A program made the position numbers and the translations under genes. A stretch of 64,000 nt of DNA from positions 37,541,069 through 37,605,068 of the forward strand of contig OZ034975.1 of the NCBI GenBank assembly GCA_964030785.1, written 5' to 3'. Of this stretch, positions 1 through 12,168 are shown one piece after another; the stretch's first letter is position 1, and each line of letters begins with the position of its first letter. Below the pieces are notes generated by a model. The model ran no database searches. It was not told the origin of the DNA and saw only the letters and a list, made by a program, of their open reading frames with translations. This DNA comes from Siderastrea siderea. Its lineage: Eukaryota; Cnidaria; Anthozoa; Scleractinia; Rhizangiidae.

Positions 1-836
1 CATTGATAGAAAGTAGAAGAGTATTGCTATCATTTAAAATTAAAATAAATTGTTTTATAGCATTGCAAATTGTTTAAAAGCAAGCGCACACAGATTGTTT
101 AATTTTGATCCTGATTTTTGCTTAATTATAATTATTAAAGCAAAACTGTTTTTTCCGAATTTCTAGGAAACAATAGAGTCCCAGACAGTTTAAATAATAT
201 TTTTGATTATAGCTCCCCAAAAGTGTTTTTCTGGCAAGTTATCAGGATTTTCGATTTTTTGAGGCTGTCCACCGATGCTCGATATTTACAGTCAGAGCCT
301 ATTAATGCTCAACTAAATGCAATTGAAAAACATTAGCAGAGCAAAGCCTGAGGTCCTTATTACAAATTTTACCTCTAAATGCATAGTGTTTTCCTGTTTC
401 AATAATCTTTATAGGCTTTTTAAGACCAGAGTTATGACTTTTTATAAATTTGTGGTGATTTAGTTTTCGATCACTAGGAGGTCTGCGATCGATGGGCTTG
501 CGATAAAAGGAACTCCGTGAATTCAACTCGCTTTGCGACAACGTGTCCCTCTGTGACAACGAACAACTTCACAATAGATGTCTTTATCTTGCGAGAAAGG
601 CAAGCCTTGGTACTTACAGCATTCTTCAGCCTCTCGCGAGAGGAGTTTCTTTTCTCTAGAGATGAGACTCTCGTCTCTCGAGACAAGAATTACGTCTCGC
701 GAGGGTGGTAACTTACTTTTGAGCGGTACTGTAATGTCCATTGAATCAAAAGTCAATTAAAATTCTCCTTAAATCTTTTTTTTTTATGTGGCTGCCAAAG
801 GCTGATCAAATCAGTCTCAGCACATCTAGGCACTTA
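1..836. repeat. Left-edge AT-rich DNA with TCTCGAGA-type repeats and a solo TIR-like end
   Basis: No exon is recognisable. From about 620 to 710 and again from about 865 to 1000 the sequence is packed with short variants of TCTCGAGA/TCTCGCGAGA. Near 708-735 a segment reading GGTAACTTAC...GCGGTACTGTAATG resembles the right terminus of the mariner-like element at 837-3052, so this may be the end of a second, broken copy. Small open frames here are produced by the repeat. Confidence 0.5.
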
Positions 837-2925
837 CAGTACCGGTCAAATGTAAGCTGACAGTCTCGACTCGCTCCTCGAAACTCGCTCCCGCGTCTCG
901 AATGTCGAGACGTTCGAGTTTCCAGACGCGAGAATCGAGGATCAAGAATCGAGAATCGAGTATCGAAAATTGAGAAACAAGGAGTTTTCGAATATGCAAA
1001 CTCGAAAAGAACTTCGAGAAAACGATTTATTTCTCGAAGGATGAACAATAGCCATTCGTACGCCGAGTTAAAAGATTTAATAAACATCGACTTTCAGCGC
1101 GTACATCATGTCAACTTGCGTATCGGCATGAAACAACACGAACGAACGATAGCAATATCCGGATATCTATAAATCTTGAAATTCAAGAAATTGAGTCCGC
1201 TTGGTAATTGCGAATATGCCTCGAGTTCCCTTTACATCTACACGGACAGAAATCCATTTTCAAAAGACCGTGAACGTTTAAAAGCAAATAAAGAACCTCA
1301 CTGTTCAATTGTTATCACACAAACAGCAGCGTGTGCATGAGATACAGTCGTTCGCCTATCAGAGCCCATCGCAGTTCAGTCTCGAGTTTTCGCAAATAAG
1401 TACAAATCTATACGTTAAAATTACGTTTGTATTTGCGGATGGAAATCTATCTTTAGAAGTTAGTGACCAAATCGACGAAACTTAGGAAGTGACTGCTAAT
1501 TTTACAAATCTGTTAGGCCGAAACCCTTCCGATGCCGTGCACGTGAAGTCGCGTTTGTTTATTTGCCGAACTACACGAATAATACACAGAACCCGTCATA
1601 AAAAGAAAAAGTCATGAATGAAACTGATATAAAATGTCACAGTTTGGAAGTTTAATACACACTGTCATGTCTTCGGTGATAAACAAGAAGCGATTTATGT
1701 TTTACCCTACGCATGTTAATTTGCATACGTCAAAAGCGAAATTTGAAACCTCATACGAAATATGCGTAACGCAACGACGCTTTTGATGCAACTCAGTTTG
1801 ACAGATGTTTTGTCTTTCTGTTTCACATGTAAATGTGTAAATTAAAAAATATTCAGAAATTTAACATCGCTTATATAAAGCTTGTCACTACGCTGAGCCC
1901 GTGAAATGCCCGTTTTACGCAACAACTGGGAAAAGCTTGAGTTGTAGTTTTCGAGTGACTTTTAGTAAATTTATACGTTCGAGCGTTTCCTCAAATAGCC
2001 GTTTTGAGAATTTAATATCGCAACAATTTCCGCAACATATAAAAGTTTATTTTAAGTGGATAATTCACCCTATGAGGAAAGGAGCAGCGAATTCTAAACG
2101 CATATGTATCACATTTGTCATTATTTGATCGCATAAAACGGCGACGCTTCCACCTCATTTTTCGAAAGACTTGTTGGATCTGTACAATAAATTAATAACG
2201 CTCGCGATTGAGTTCGGTCCGTTTGTTCGATTTCTTTCTCGAGAGATCACTCAAGCGACAAGCTCATTAGTTTCTCGACTCGAAACTCGATTCTCGAAAT
2301 TCTTGAAACTCGACTCGATTCTCGAAATTCGAGACGTTTGATTGGAAACATTGAACGTCGAAGCCTAACAGTTATAGCTCCAAACTCCTCTAATCATAGT
2401 GCTGACCTTCGAATTCCATCTGTAAATAGCATTTTAAAGAGGAATGCTTGTTTATTTGTCTTTAATTGTCTTCATGGTAACGTGTGCAACCCTTTTAAAA
2501 ACTATTTCGTGAAAACTAACCATGCTCTAAATACAAGAAACAATCAATCATCTGTCCAGCTGCCAAGGATGAAAGTGGAGATTGGCCGTCAAAGATTTTA
2601 TTTTTTAGCTGCCCTATGTTTTAACTCTACCATTAGACATTAGAAGACAAAACTCTTGAATTGTATTCAGGAAACAGCTTAACGAACATTTTATGTGTTC
2701 AACAAATTTTTCATCCTCACCTACTTTATTGAATTTTGTCATGAGATTTTAGACCTTAGATTAGGCTTTAGATTTTAGTTTTTAGATTTTAGATTTTTAA
2801 TATTTGGCTTTTTTTTTGAGGCTTTTATGTTGCAGGGCCCCATTAATAACAGTGCTCCTAAACTGAAGGGTTATCCTGTTAAAATATTCGCTCATTATTA
2901 TTATTATTATTATTACTATTATTAA

Positions 2926-2984
<59 letters not shown>

Positions 2985-3052
2985 GAGAATCAAGTTTCGA
3001 GCCACGAGGATTGAGACGTGAGGGACTGTCAACTTACATTTGACTGGTACTG
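837..3052. mobile_element. Tc1/mariner-like non-autonomous DNA transposon (TIR, TA flanks)
   Basis: The two ends are inverted copies: CAGTACCGGTCAAATGTAAG at the left and its near-complement CTTACATTTGACTGGTACTG at the right, each directly flanked by TA. Terminal CAGT plus a TA duplication is typical of Tc1/mariner elements. Subterminal parts are rich in TCTCGAGA-like repeats and the interior contains an ATT microsatellite. No transposase frame was recognised, so the copy is non-autonomous. It ends about 90 bp from exon 4 of gene A. The superfamily assignment rests on termini only. Confidence 0.6.
2893..2985. repeat. (ATT)n microsatellite
   Basis: About 90 bp of nearly uninterrupted TTA/ATT repeats inside the mariner-like element, next to an AT-rich stretch with repeated TTTAGATT words (2750-2805). 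Confidence 0.95.
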
Positions 3053-3142
3053 TAAATGTGCATGTAGGGTCAATGAGATCAGCCAATGGCAAACATTAAA
3101 ATTTTACATTAAAATTATTCACGTCCCACTTGGTAAACCTAC

Positions 3143-3403
3143 CAACAACAGTTAAGTTGACAGCTGCACTTTCACCAATCCCAGCTCTGTTGACAGGCGT
3201 ACAGGAATAAACACCACTGTTACTTATTTGCAAGTGGTAAAACCCGCTGACATTACGGCCAAGGAGCACTTGATTGTGGAAAAACAAGTATTCGTGTGCA
3301 GGCGGATGTGACATGGTGGTGCAGTTGAAGACAACAGTACTGCCCAGCAGTACTGCACTGGTGTTTGATTTGTCCAATGAGAGTTTGGTATTCTCTGGCT
3401 TGA
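3143..3403 (-). CDS. Gene A exon 4: Ig domain (divergent)
   Basis: Acceptor CATTTCAG| and donor GTTG|GTAGGT, phase 1 on both sides. Contains VVFNCTTMSHPP and SGVYSCTPVNRAG, so both disulfide cysteines are present, while the canonical C-strand tryptophan is replaced (YLFFHNQ). It ends with AAVNLTVV. This is the last recognisable exon of gene A in the window. Confidence 0.8.
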
Positions 3404-6400
3404 CTGAAATGCAAACAAAAATACCTCAGTTTGTAAGAAAAAATGTATAGGTAGGCCTATAGCCTGTAGAATCACAAGGCCCCATAATTTGTAACTGATG
3501 CATTAAAGAGAAGGACAAAAGGCAAAATTTCCACCCAACTGATATTAGGTTCATGCAAAAAGCCAACTGATGACTGTGGAGTTTCTTGCCTACACGTACA
3601 TGGAAGGTAACCCATGGCATGATGCCATAACCAGCCTGCAACCATTGACCTATGATATTGCAGTTACATACATGTACCTGCCAACCTTATAGAATCAGAA
3701 ATAGAGACCCCCCCCCCCCCCCCCATCCCAGTCCTGGGGTAGTGCCCTGCCCCTAGCAATGAACAGGGTCCAGGATACCCCGTGGTTTTTGCATTAATTT
3801 TTAAAAATATTGCCTGTACTGTACTGTTTTAGAATTAGAATTCTCAGGTGTTGTCTACTGGTCTAGAGCACTACATGTATTGCACAAAACAATAGTATTT
3901 AGAAGAGTCAAGAGCAATCTCGAACAACCCAGTTCCAAATTTTTACAAAAGAAAATGTATTTTTTCCTCTTGAGAATCGGAATGTCCTGATTATTTTAGG
4001 TTTTGAAACTCAAAAATCAGGACAATTCCAATTAAATCGAGATGGTTGTCAGGTATGCAGTTAAGGTTTCAACTAAAAGAGAGGGGTGCTATTAAAAGTC
4101 CTTACTTATTAATCAAACAGTAAAAAATGACATCATACATACACTGCACTTCAAGGTAAGCACTGGCATTAACTGTCACATTTAAGCCATTATCTGCAGA
4201 ACACACATAATGTCCTGACTGGTTCCTGTAGACAGGAAAGCTCAATGTGTCTCCATAAGCCAGTATGCATCCGTCTTTGAGCCACGTTATGTTGGGTGTG
4301 GGATTACCAGAGGCACTGCAGGAGAATGTCACTGTCTCTGTCTCATTAATGGTCTTGTTAGTTGGCACGGAAGTGAAACTCACTGGAACTACAGAACCAT
4401 AACATTAAAAAATGTAAGTGTATAGAATGCACCTGGGCTTGAAATTTTCATCTTCAAACTCGCAAAATGTCAGCGGTGTTTGGAAGTTGCGAGTTGAAAA
4501 AAATTCCCTTCATTTTTTGCCTGTACTCATGTACATGACTATATTCCATATAGGGTGATCTTCACTGACATGTTTTGCATTTTGTATTTAGAAATTCACC
4601 CAGTAAAGAAAAGATATCATCACTAGAAAAAGCACATAAATTTAAGTTACCGTGCCATTAATTTTAGGGAAATGGGTGGAGACTTGCTTCAAGTGATGTG
4701 CACATTAAAGAGTTTCAGCATTTATGTGGCTGGGTGAAAACTCTTTTAATACAGCCAAACAAATTGTATATTTTATGCAGTATAAAATAATGGGAGAGGC
4801 ACACTAGTCCCATGTACATTAACATGTAGAAGAAAAGGATTTAATTGTCCAAATAAAATTTCTACTTGACAACAAAGAAAGAAAAAAATATCCCTAGAGC
4901 AAACATGTGCAAATGAGCATTTGTCTGCTAGAATTTGCAGAGAAAAAGTAAAGGTTTTGGTGAGGTTTGTAGCAAAAAAAGAATGAAAGATGGGAAACTT
5001 TAAGCTCCGAAAGAAATAAGAAAGATGGTATAATCAGTTTGTTACAAGCATAGGACAAACTGGTTATTCTTTGACATCTTTCTTTCTGAGCTTAAAGTTG
5101 ACCATCTTTTTTTCTTTATTGTGACACATGGTGCTTCCAACGTTGCTGATCCTACAAGCATGAACAACGAGCCTAGTAACTATGACGTTGCGTGTCAAAA
5201 CTCTCCAGTAGCGAGCAGTGGTTAAAGCGCCTGACTGGTGTACGTGAGGTCATGGGTTCTATTCTGGGGACTGAGATCTCTTTGTCCTATGCTTGTGACA
5301 AACTGATTATTTAATGAATCTTTTAAATTTCTACTTCACCTGGACAATCAGATGGAAATATTGGAGCACCCTGCGGTGAGCCCAGTCCAACTCAGTCTGT
5401 GCTTGGAGCACAGCACTGAGTGTGTATACGTATGTCATTACAGTGGAATGTTGTGATTGCATTTAGTATTGGAAATATTAGCTGCAGTAAGATCTGAACT
5501 GTCGTTAACCCTTTGAGCTCCAATAGCAACAAGCATCTAATGTTTCCTCACAAAAAATGTTTCATTTCTTGATCAAACATCCTCCGATTTTCAGTTAAAT
5601 AAGGCATGAGGGAAGTTTGGTGACAAAGTTTTGACAGTTAAGTTGGCATGTTGTCAAGGGCAACTTGCTCCATTTCCAAGGGAGACTACATCATTCAGCA
5701 AAAAAGTGTACAAGAAATTGTCAGACATGATCCATTCATGCAGTCTCCCTAGTCTAGTTACATGGTAGCTAGAACATTTAAACTTTGTGACCAAACTTAT
5801 CTCATGCCTTAAGTGCTCAACTGAAAATCGTAGTACATGTCATGAGAATAAAGGAAATGGTGATCAAGGACAAAATGCCTTGATGTTTAAGCAAATTCTC
5901 TCAACTACTACCACAAGAAATAAGGAGAACAATGAGAAGAATATGCATGCTGATATTGGGGCTTAAAGGGTTCCAAAATACTGTGTGTTTGGCGATGTAT
6001 CTCTAAGAGAAAATCACTGTGTTACATTTCCATACATACTGATGTACTTATTTCAGAAAGATCTCAAAGTTAATACAAGCCTGATGTTTGCTTCTTTTAA
6101 AATGCATAGTTTCAGTTACTAACAAAAGTTATACATGTAGTTTACAATAAAAACAAAACTAAATTAACCATGGCAAAGCGTTTGGTGTATTCCCAAGAGT
6201 GATTTATAAAACTTGCAAAGAATTTATGATACAAAAACAATGATTTTGTAGAAATTACATGTACACATGCATGTATCAATGAAAAGATTTTAGCTTCCTT
6301 TTTGGCAAACATAGGAAACATACAGCTCATTCAAAATTTGGCTACAGCTTGCTTATTCCAACATCTTTTTAAAGTAGTCGTCGCACGTTTCCGTGGAGAT

Positions 6401-7252
6401 CTAGCGATGTACCATACATCACTGAAATTGACAAGTCATGAATAAATTTGACATTCAATCTGGTAATTAATCGCACATTCTTCAGATTGCTACACATAGG
6501 ACGCACAAAACTAACGCAAAAATAGATGAAGGAAAACTTACCTAAAACGTCAAGGTAAATGGTACTTTTACTGTCTAGCAATTTGCCATTCTCCACACTC
6601 TGAACGTCGAAACCATAATTCCAGGAATCGTCTACCCTCACATTGCGAATGATCAGTGCCGCGGGTTCGCGTATTTCAAATCGTCCTTTCGCCCATTCGT
6701 TTAAGCTTATAATTCGACCCGAGGCAGTAGCGAAAATAAGTCCAATTCGTTTGTCGTCCCCATCCTTCTCCACTTCGAAGCGAACCTCTCTGAATGTACC
6801 ATTGCCAATCGAGTAGTTCCAGTGCAGAACAACTTCGCTACTGTTGACAAGTACTTTGGTCGGGTTGTTTGGTTCTAAGGTGATCCTCACACTCTCTGCA
6901 TGAAGAAAAATAATGGATAAATATACACGATCTAAGCCATATTTCAGTGTTTGATCACTCTGTTGCAGTTAGAAGCAGATAAATTAATTTCGTTGCTTGG
7001 CATTTCATACAGCTCAGAATATTCTCGGTACACAAATTATCGTCTCAGAGAGGCATACATGCAGTATAAGCTGGGGTTTAACTTGATCGATGTTTGAAAC
7101 TGCGTACTTCGGTTTAATTTGAGGCCATCGCCTACCGATTTACCCAGCTAAACTAAAGCTGAACAATAAAACCTACCGATAAGTGGAGTTATGTTCAATG
7201 AAACGAACAAAACAACAAACCACCAGATAGCCAAACTTCGCAAAGGCACCAT
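3143..7252 (-). CDS. Gene A: 5' part of an IgSF cell-surface or secreted protein (4 exons, continues left)
   Basis: Four exons on the minus strand splice in a single phase (all junctions phase 1): signal peptide (7252-7177), a cysteine-poor Ig-like domain (6895-6542), then two Ig domains (4388-4143 and 3403-3143). The last exon ends at a consensus donor, so the gene continues leftwards; no further exon is visible in 1-3142, which the mariner-like element largely fills. The product enters the secretory pathway; whether it is membrane-anchored cannot be seen here. Several N-x-S/T sequons point to an extracellular glycoprotein. It lies downstream of gene B and the two orphan tail modules in the same orientation, as in a tandem receptor cluster. 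No specific family member is recognised. Confidence 0.7.
3704..3725. repeat. Poly-C tract
   Basis: A run of C followed by CATCCCAGTCC in an intron of gene A. Similar homopolymer C or G tracts occur near 10060, 27571, 44780 and 47531 and are possible assembly weak points. Confidence 0.9.
4143..4388 (-). CDS. Gene A exon 3: Ig domain (I-set/C2-like)
   Basis: Acceptor TCTGTAG| and donor CAGT|GTATGT, phase 1 to phase 1. Contains FSCSASGNPTPNITWLKDG and GHYVCSADNG, giving the B-strand Cys, C-strand Trp and the Y-x-C of strand F. Three or more N-linked sequons are present. It resembles the Ig exons of gene B in length and core motif but is clearly diverged. Confidence 0.85.
4985..5110. repeat. Imperfect inverted repeat in gene A intron 2
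   Basis: GGGAAACTTTAAGCTC...GAAAGATGGT is followed about 60 bp later by its approximate complement (ATCTTTCTTTC...GAGCTTAAAGTTGACC). A partial third copy of the centre (TTTGTCCTATGCTTGTGACA) sits near 5281. It is probably a MITE remnant. Confidence 0.5.
5195..5300 (+). repeat. tRNA-derived SINE-like head
   Basis: AGCAGTGGTTAAAGCGCCTG resembles a pol III A box (TGGTTAAAGCG) and GGTTCTATTCTGG about 35 bp on resembles a B box (GGTTCRANNCC). The order and spacing fit a tRNA-like SINE promoter, but the sequence does not fold into an obvious functional tRNA. It lies in gene A intron 2. Confidence 0.45.
5505..5972. mobile_element. MITE-like repeat, TTAACCCTTTGAGCTC...GCTTAAAGGGTT
   Basis: Ends are imperfect inverted repeats (TTAACCCTTTGAGC / GCTTAAAGGGTT). 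Related sequences with the same landmarks (AGGAGAA, TCATGACC, GATGCTnATnACTATTGGGGC) occur near 16392-16604, 37070-37280, 41045-41180 and 42310-42460. Non-coding, in an intron of gene A. Confidence 0.5.
6542..6895 (-). CDS. Gene A exon 2: N-terminal Ig-like domain lacking the canonical cysteines
   Basis: About 118 residues between TGCAG| and TTAG|GTAAGT, phase 1 on both sides. The domain has V-set-like spacing, with VVLHWNYSIGNG where strands B-C would be and a later WNYGFDV where an Ig domain would have Y-x-C. Tryptophan and phenylalanine occupy positions normally held by the disulfide cysteines. The reading frame is intact and ends in TIYLDVLG. A membrane-distal fold of this kind could be the ligand-facing domain, which is inference. 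Confidence 0.7.
7177..7252 (-). CDS. Gene A exon 1: start codon and signal peptide
   Basis: ATG at 7252-7250 opens a frame reading MVPLRSLAIWWFVVLFVSL followed by NITPLIG: a short basic start, a hydrophobic core and a small-residue region, as in a cleavable signal peptide. The exon ends at TCG|GTAGGT in phase 1, matching the phase of the next acceptor. This is the only start-codon exon recognised for any IgSF gene in the window. Confidence 0.75.
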
Positions 7253-9976
7253 CGCTTAAGCTACCAACAAAAGGAGTTGAAAAAGCGACCGTCCCTGCAG
7301 TCGCTTTCCAACTATCCACCGTACTCCAAAGCTTCGAGCCGCGCACTACAAGACGCCTTAATTTTCACGTCTCTAGGCTCAAATGCATTTTATATCGACG
7401 ATTCATTAAAATTAATGACAGGATAGAAAGCCATACAAGCGACATACCTCAGCGACACCTCCTGATTGTCCAGAACAATCACTTGCAATCACTATTTTTC
7501 AACCGCGCAAAAACAAAGAATCGCAAACAATCCAACTATCCCCAAAGACATGCTAATGAAACTCATCCTGTTATCTACTGGATGACCGGTAGAGTGTAGA
7601 GAACTGTTTCGCAATAACGTAAAGAAGAAATCTAATAAAGATTTGGTCGGTGCTGTAATAAACCCTGTCGCTTTCACTCTTTCTCAACTTCGCGCCTTCC
7701 ACATTCGTTAGTGCGTAGTCTTCCCGCGGTCCAGCGTCACCGAACTAAGACGGGGGTGAGTTTTTTGCACAGGCCACCCAGGCTCATGCAGTCACCACTT
7801 TACTGTCAAAATAAAAGGATTTGTATGGAACTTGATCGCTAGTTGAGTCAGGAAACCGAAAATGAAATTAATTATCCAATAACTGCACACACCAGGTCAT
7901 ATATCTCCTTGTGTTTCTTGACCATCTGAAAGCATTTCAGCCTGCCTTTAGGCTTCCCAAACCGTGAACCTTCCGATCCATTAGCGAACACAAGCTTTTC
8001 CGTATCACATCAAAATAGAATAACAAAATTTCCCTTTTCGTCTCTTCTTAGAAGAACAAATTATTCCTCTCGTGTTTCCTGTTTCCTCTTGTTAAAACAA
8101 TCCTTTCTATGTATCTCTTGAATAACAATCGTTCGTGGACAGGAGACGCAAAAGGTGACTTGAATGTTCCACCTTCCAGTTACATCAGCAAAATCAAACA
8201 TTGTACCATACAAGATTATTGTATAATCAAAACCGGAAATCGACTGTTCTCGTCAACTGAGTATGCTTCACAATCAACATAAGTATAATCACGATATGCT
8301 CTTGACAAAAATCTATTCTACGAACACACCGGTGTTCGCCGTGAACTAACGCTGATTTCTCTTAAATTTTACCGCAACGTATTGAATATTACTGAGCGTG
8401 AAATCATTATTAAACGACACAATTTATTACTCTTAACAGCAGGATCCCCAGACATCCTAGTTGTCTGATACGTCAGTGCCTCAAAATAACGAAAGTGTCC
8501 CCGACATGGCCCGATGATACAGGGAAGTTCCTCTCTTGGGAATACCGAAGATCTCTCGAACATCAAGGAAATGCACGAGTGCTCACGTTAATAATCACAG
8601 GAATGTGGTCAACTCCACCACAAAATCTCGTAGTTGCTATAGCGACCACGACATTAAAAAGTTTTTCCCACTTATAAAATGAATTCTGTCTCCCCTACCG
8701 CGAGACATTCAATGTGAAATAGGTAGTTTATTTGGAACGAGTCAGGGTGTCATCCGGATAGCCGTGAGTCCTGATAGAACGTTAAATTTAGAGGGGCTAC
8801 GCCACGGGCATTTCGGTCATGTTTTTTTGGGTAAAAATGTGTTTAAATTCAAAATAAATGCATTTCTCGTACACGAAATGCTCCTAAAACATTAAGCCAA
8901 AGAAATCGAACAATTTTTCCCAGTTTCTGGCGATTTTTTCTAAGAAACATGGGAGACACTTGAAAACATTAGCCTATTTTTTTTTTAACTTGCAATCCAC
9001 TTCAATCCGCAGCCAAACACGCTTGATTATAGTTTCATAAAACTATAGAGTAATTTTAGACAGAACTGAACCAATATTTTTCGGTTCCTTTGATTGCAAT
9101 ACGTCTTTAAGCTTTTCAAAGTGATCTCAAAAATTGATGACAGAGCCCCTTTAACTAGATACTGTACAAGGAAAATTACACGCATGATGTGAACAAAATA
9201 ATCATGAAAACCAACAGTGTTGTACTGACCAACCCAGAAACACACCCCCCTCCCTCCCACCAAAAAAACACCCTTCAGATGTGGCCCCAAAAAATTGGAA
9301 ACGTACTCCCCATCTGATACCATCGCACAGGTTCTAGGAAAAAAGTTTCACTGGTAACCATGACCAATCATTCCATGATAAAAATCTAAAGCGTAAAAGG
9401 GAGTGAACAGAGAGACTGACCGACGTCTCACTCCTCCGCAGAGGCCTCCTTCAGAGGCTCCCGCTTTTTCCCTCTTCCCATCGTTCCTCGCGCTCCCGTT
9501 CACTGCGCCCCAGTTTTCTCTTTCCCTGTTGTTTACTAATAGGAGCCTCTACGGAGGCGAAAGCACCGACGTAGAATGACAAATACTTCCCGCTCAAATC
9601 TTACAATGACGAACCGTCCCATGACAATACCCGAGCCGCTCGATCGTGCTGTCGGGACACTAATTTCTGCCTACAGTTCGTTCCTTCGTCACTCAGCTCT
9701 CAGAAATACATTTTCTCGTATTTTTAATGAAAAATCATGACTACCATGAACCAGACAGAGGCGAACATCGGCCAGAAAAGTTTCGGGGCTTTGGAGAACG
9801 TACGCCAGCTAAGCAAACATCGCGCATAAAATTGCTTTGTACAACAAAGAAAAACTAGCAGTAAATGTGCTGTATTAACATGTATATTTTTTAAATTTTT
9901 TGTTTGTTTTGTTTCACATTATTCTGGTTATTGTTCGCGTTATCTACAAAATATTCGTCTAATTTAATTGGCATAA
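7253..9976. other. Upstream region of gene A; no gene recognised
   Basis: This interval holds the presumed promoter of gene A. I see no convincing exon: frames at 7492-7677 and 9027-9323 (minus) and 8495-8677 (plus) have no domain, no supported splice context and compositions typical of chance frames. A C/A-rich run sits near 9240-9270. Confidence 0.4.
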
Positions 9977-10058
9977 ATGAGCGTCCTTAATATGGCGAAG
10001 TTTATAACAAGTCTTGCGTCTCTTACAATAGGTAACTATGATCATTACTCTCCACCCC

Positions 10059-10312
10059 CCCCCCCCCCCCACTCATACAATAGGAGGTTTTTCCGAAACT
10101 GTCGTAGGTTTGCATGTAGGAGGATGGGGGTCGACTTTACCCTTAAACACAGCAACAACAACAACAAGCCTTGCTCTTGTCTATGTTGTAGTTCAATTTT
10201 ACCCTTGGTTTAATTTTTCTTTTTCTTTGTTCTTTTTTATGTAAATATATGATAGTGAATATAGAACAAAAGAAAATAAAAATTGAACCAAGGATAAAAT
10301 TGTACTACGACA
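10059..10312. repeat. Poly-C tract followed by an imperfect hairpin
   Basis: A C run at about 10056-10071 is followed by two arms, TTGTAGTTCAATTTTACCCT (from 10186) and its near-complement ending at about 10310, separated by only a few bases. The potential hairpin of about 60 bp per arm lies just beyond the 3' flank of tail module copy 2. Confidence 0.6.
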
Positions 10313-10389
10313 TCTACACCGAGGCGGATGAAAGTGACCGTGGCAGAAGAAAACTTCAGAGCATTTTTTTTAAAACTAGAAGGGCTCGA

Positions 10390-10920
10390 CTATTCAAATT
10401 TTGGTAAGAGAGATACTAACCACTCCCTTCTTATTTGACAAATTGTCCACAGATATTATTTTTATACTTAGCTATAAAATATATTTCATTGACATTCACA
10501 AACTGGCTCATTTTTGAATTCCCAAAATTCAGAAACTGTTCGTCGGCAATACAGATTTCAGTCTTTTCAAAATACAAGAAATTTTGCTCTGGACAAATTT
10601 CGACGCCACTTTTACAATCTAAAGATATAGAAATATTTACAAAAATATTAAGTCAACTAGATTCCCTCAAGATTACAAGATCATATAAAGCACTCTTAGA
10701 TATACGTTTCTTGAAAATTAACGTCGCAAAAACAACAATTTTTACAATAGTTAAAATATTTCAAATACGTTATCACTGATCTATTAATCTGCATTAACTA
10801 ATAACCTATAAACATACTTTATACATATACAAAAATAAAGAATTCACAAAGACGGGCAATCTAACAAAACAACCACGTGTATAAAGCTATTTCGATTAAA
10901 GTTGTCGAATCGTAGTAGCT
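10390..10920 (-). other. 3' flank of tail module copy 2, paralogous to 21350-21880
   Basis: Several blocks align with the 21.4-21.9 kb region in the same order: TAACCACTCCC (10413 / 21361), CAGAAACTG.TCGTC (10532 / 21469), CTAGAT...AATCAAGA-type (10655 / 21615), and TTGTCGAAT (about 10902 / 21839). The duplication therefore included the 3' untranslated or downstream DNA of the tail exons and not only the coding part. No reading frame is conserved between the two. Confidence 0.6.
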
Positions 10921-11048
10921 ACGCAAAAAAGGCCCAGGCTGTCAAAATTAGGAATCCCTAGCTTGAAAATAACATAAAACACGAAGGGAAGCGTTTATAG
11001 TATTTTCTTAATGGATCCTATCGTTCTGGGACAACTGCGTCTTTATTA

Positions 11049-11305
11049 TAACGTAGGGTGGATTTCCAATGAGGCGTGGAGTTTATGTGCAGATGGGCGT
11101 AAAATTAACTGGCTTTAAGAGCGTAAAACAATTAGAGACGATGTTTGAACGTCTTAAGTAAACGTCAAAGTTTGGCGCTTTTTAACGGTTTACGTTTACG
11201 TGAGCTGCTTGCACGTCGTCTCCAATTTATTTTTGCAGGTAAGTTAGGTTAAATTTATGCCAGTACGCACGTAAAAATTACGGGACATTGGAAATCCACC
11301 TTTAC
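11049..11305. mobile_element. MITE-like element with AGGGTGGATTTCCAATG ends
   Basis: The left end TAGGGTGGATTTCCAATG is mirrored by CATTGGAAATCCACCTTTA about 240 bp later. Non-coding interior rich in CGT words. It sits between the stop of tail copy 2 and its conserved 3' flank and partly explains why copy 2 has a longer 3' region than copy 1. Confidence 0.65.
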
Positions 11306-11984
11306 ACGAATTACAGCGACTCATTTAGTCACCTTTCTTTCATATCACATAAAACTGATTGAGGCCTTTCAACCAACATCGTTAATTCAAATTGTTGCAT
11401 GCACCTTACTAAAAAATGACCGCCACAATTTTCACTGCCTGGCTCTCCTTGCCAAGAAATTATTCATAACATACGAAAAGGCATCACAACTTGTGCTGCT
11501 GCTTAAAGTCGTCAAAAACGAATCAAACGCTTTGCGGAAGGGGCAACGGTAGGCGCACAACAGCTAGTACATATTAAAGAGACTTCTATGGAAATGCGAC
11601 TCTGTAACCCATAACCCTTATTTGAAGAAAATTAAACTTGTTTTACCAAGAAGTCAATCATATCACTGGAAAAGTATCACAAAATAAAGTACCCTGAAAA
11701 GGTTTAGGTACTTTAGTTTTCAAGGTGGAAAAGTCAAATAATTTAGTTCTGGATCGTAAAAATTTAAGAGATTTGTATGGGCAAAATGACTCTCACCCTT
11801 CCTACCGTGTTTGGCGAAAACAAGTTACTGTATCTTTTCACCTTAACCACCATTGGCCCCTGAAACTCAACATGATTCCTTATTGCGACTTCACCTTTTC
11901 TTCGAGTTATTCAGTTTCTGTTAACAAATTATTCTTTTAAGCAAGGAACATCAAAGGCGGTCAGTTTTGAGGAAGGCCTATAGT

Positions 11985-12168
11985 TAAACGATAGAGTTCT
12001 TCTGTCAAAGGCTCTGTCGTGTGATAGATTGCCCGAAGAAATTTGATGTTCACAACAAATATCAACCTGAGAACGTAGTTCGAGGGCTTATATGAATTTT
12101 GAACATCAAATCTCCGAGGGAACCTATCACGCATAGGGTCTGAGACAGAAGGACTCTATTGTTTTTAT
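11985..12168. mobile_element. Short fold-back MITE
   Basis: AACGATAGAGTTCTTCTGTC at the left and GACAGAAGGACTCTATTGTT at the right are near-complements, with complementarity continuing inward (TTTGATGTTCA / TGAACATCAAA). Arms are about 65 bp around a short loop. Confidence 0.65.

Noticed and set aside
7492..7677. Minus-strand frame ending in a hydrophobic stretch, considered as an alternative signal-peptide exon for gene A
   Set aside because: It ends in a stop with no donor in a suitable phase; the exon at 7252-7177 is better supported.
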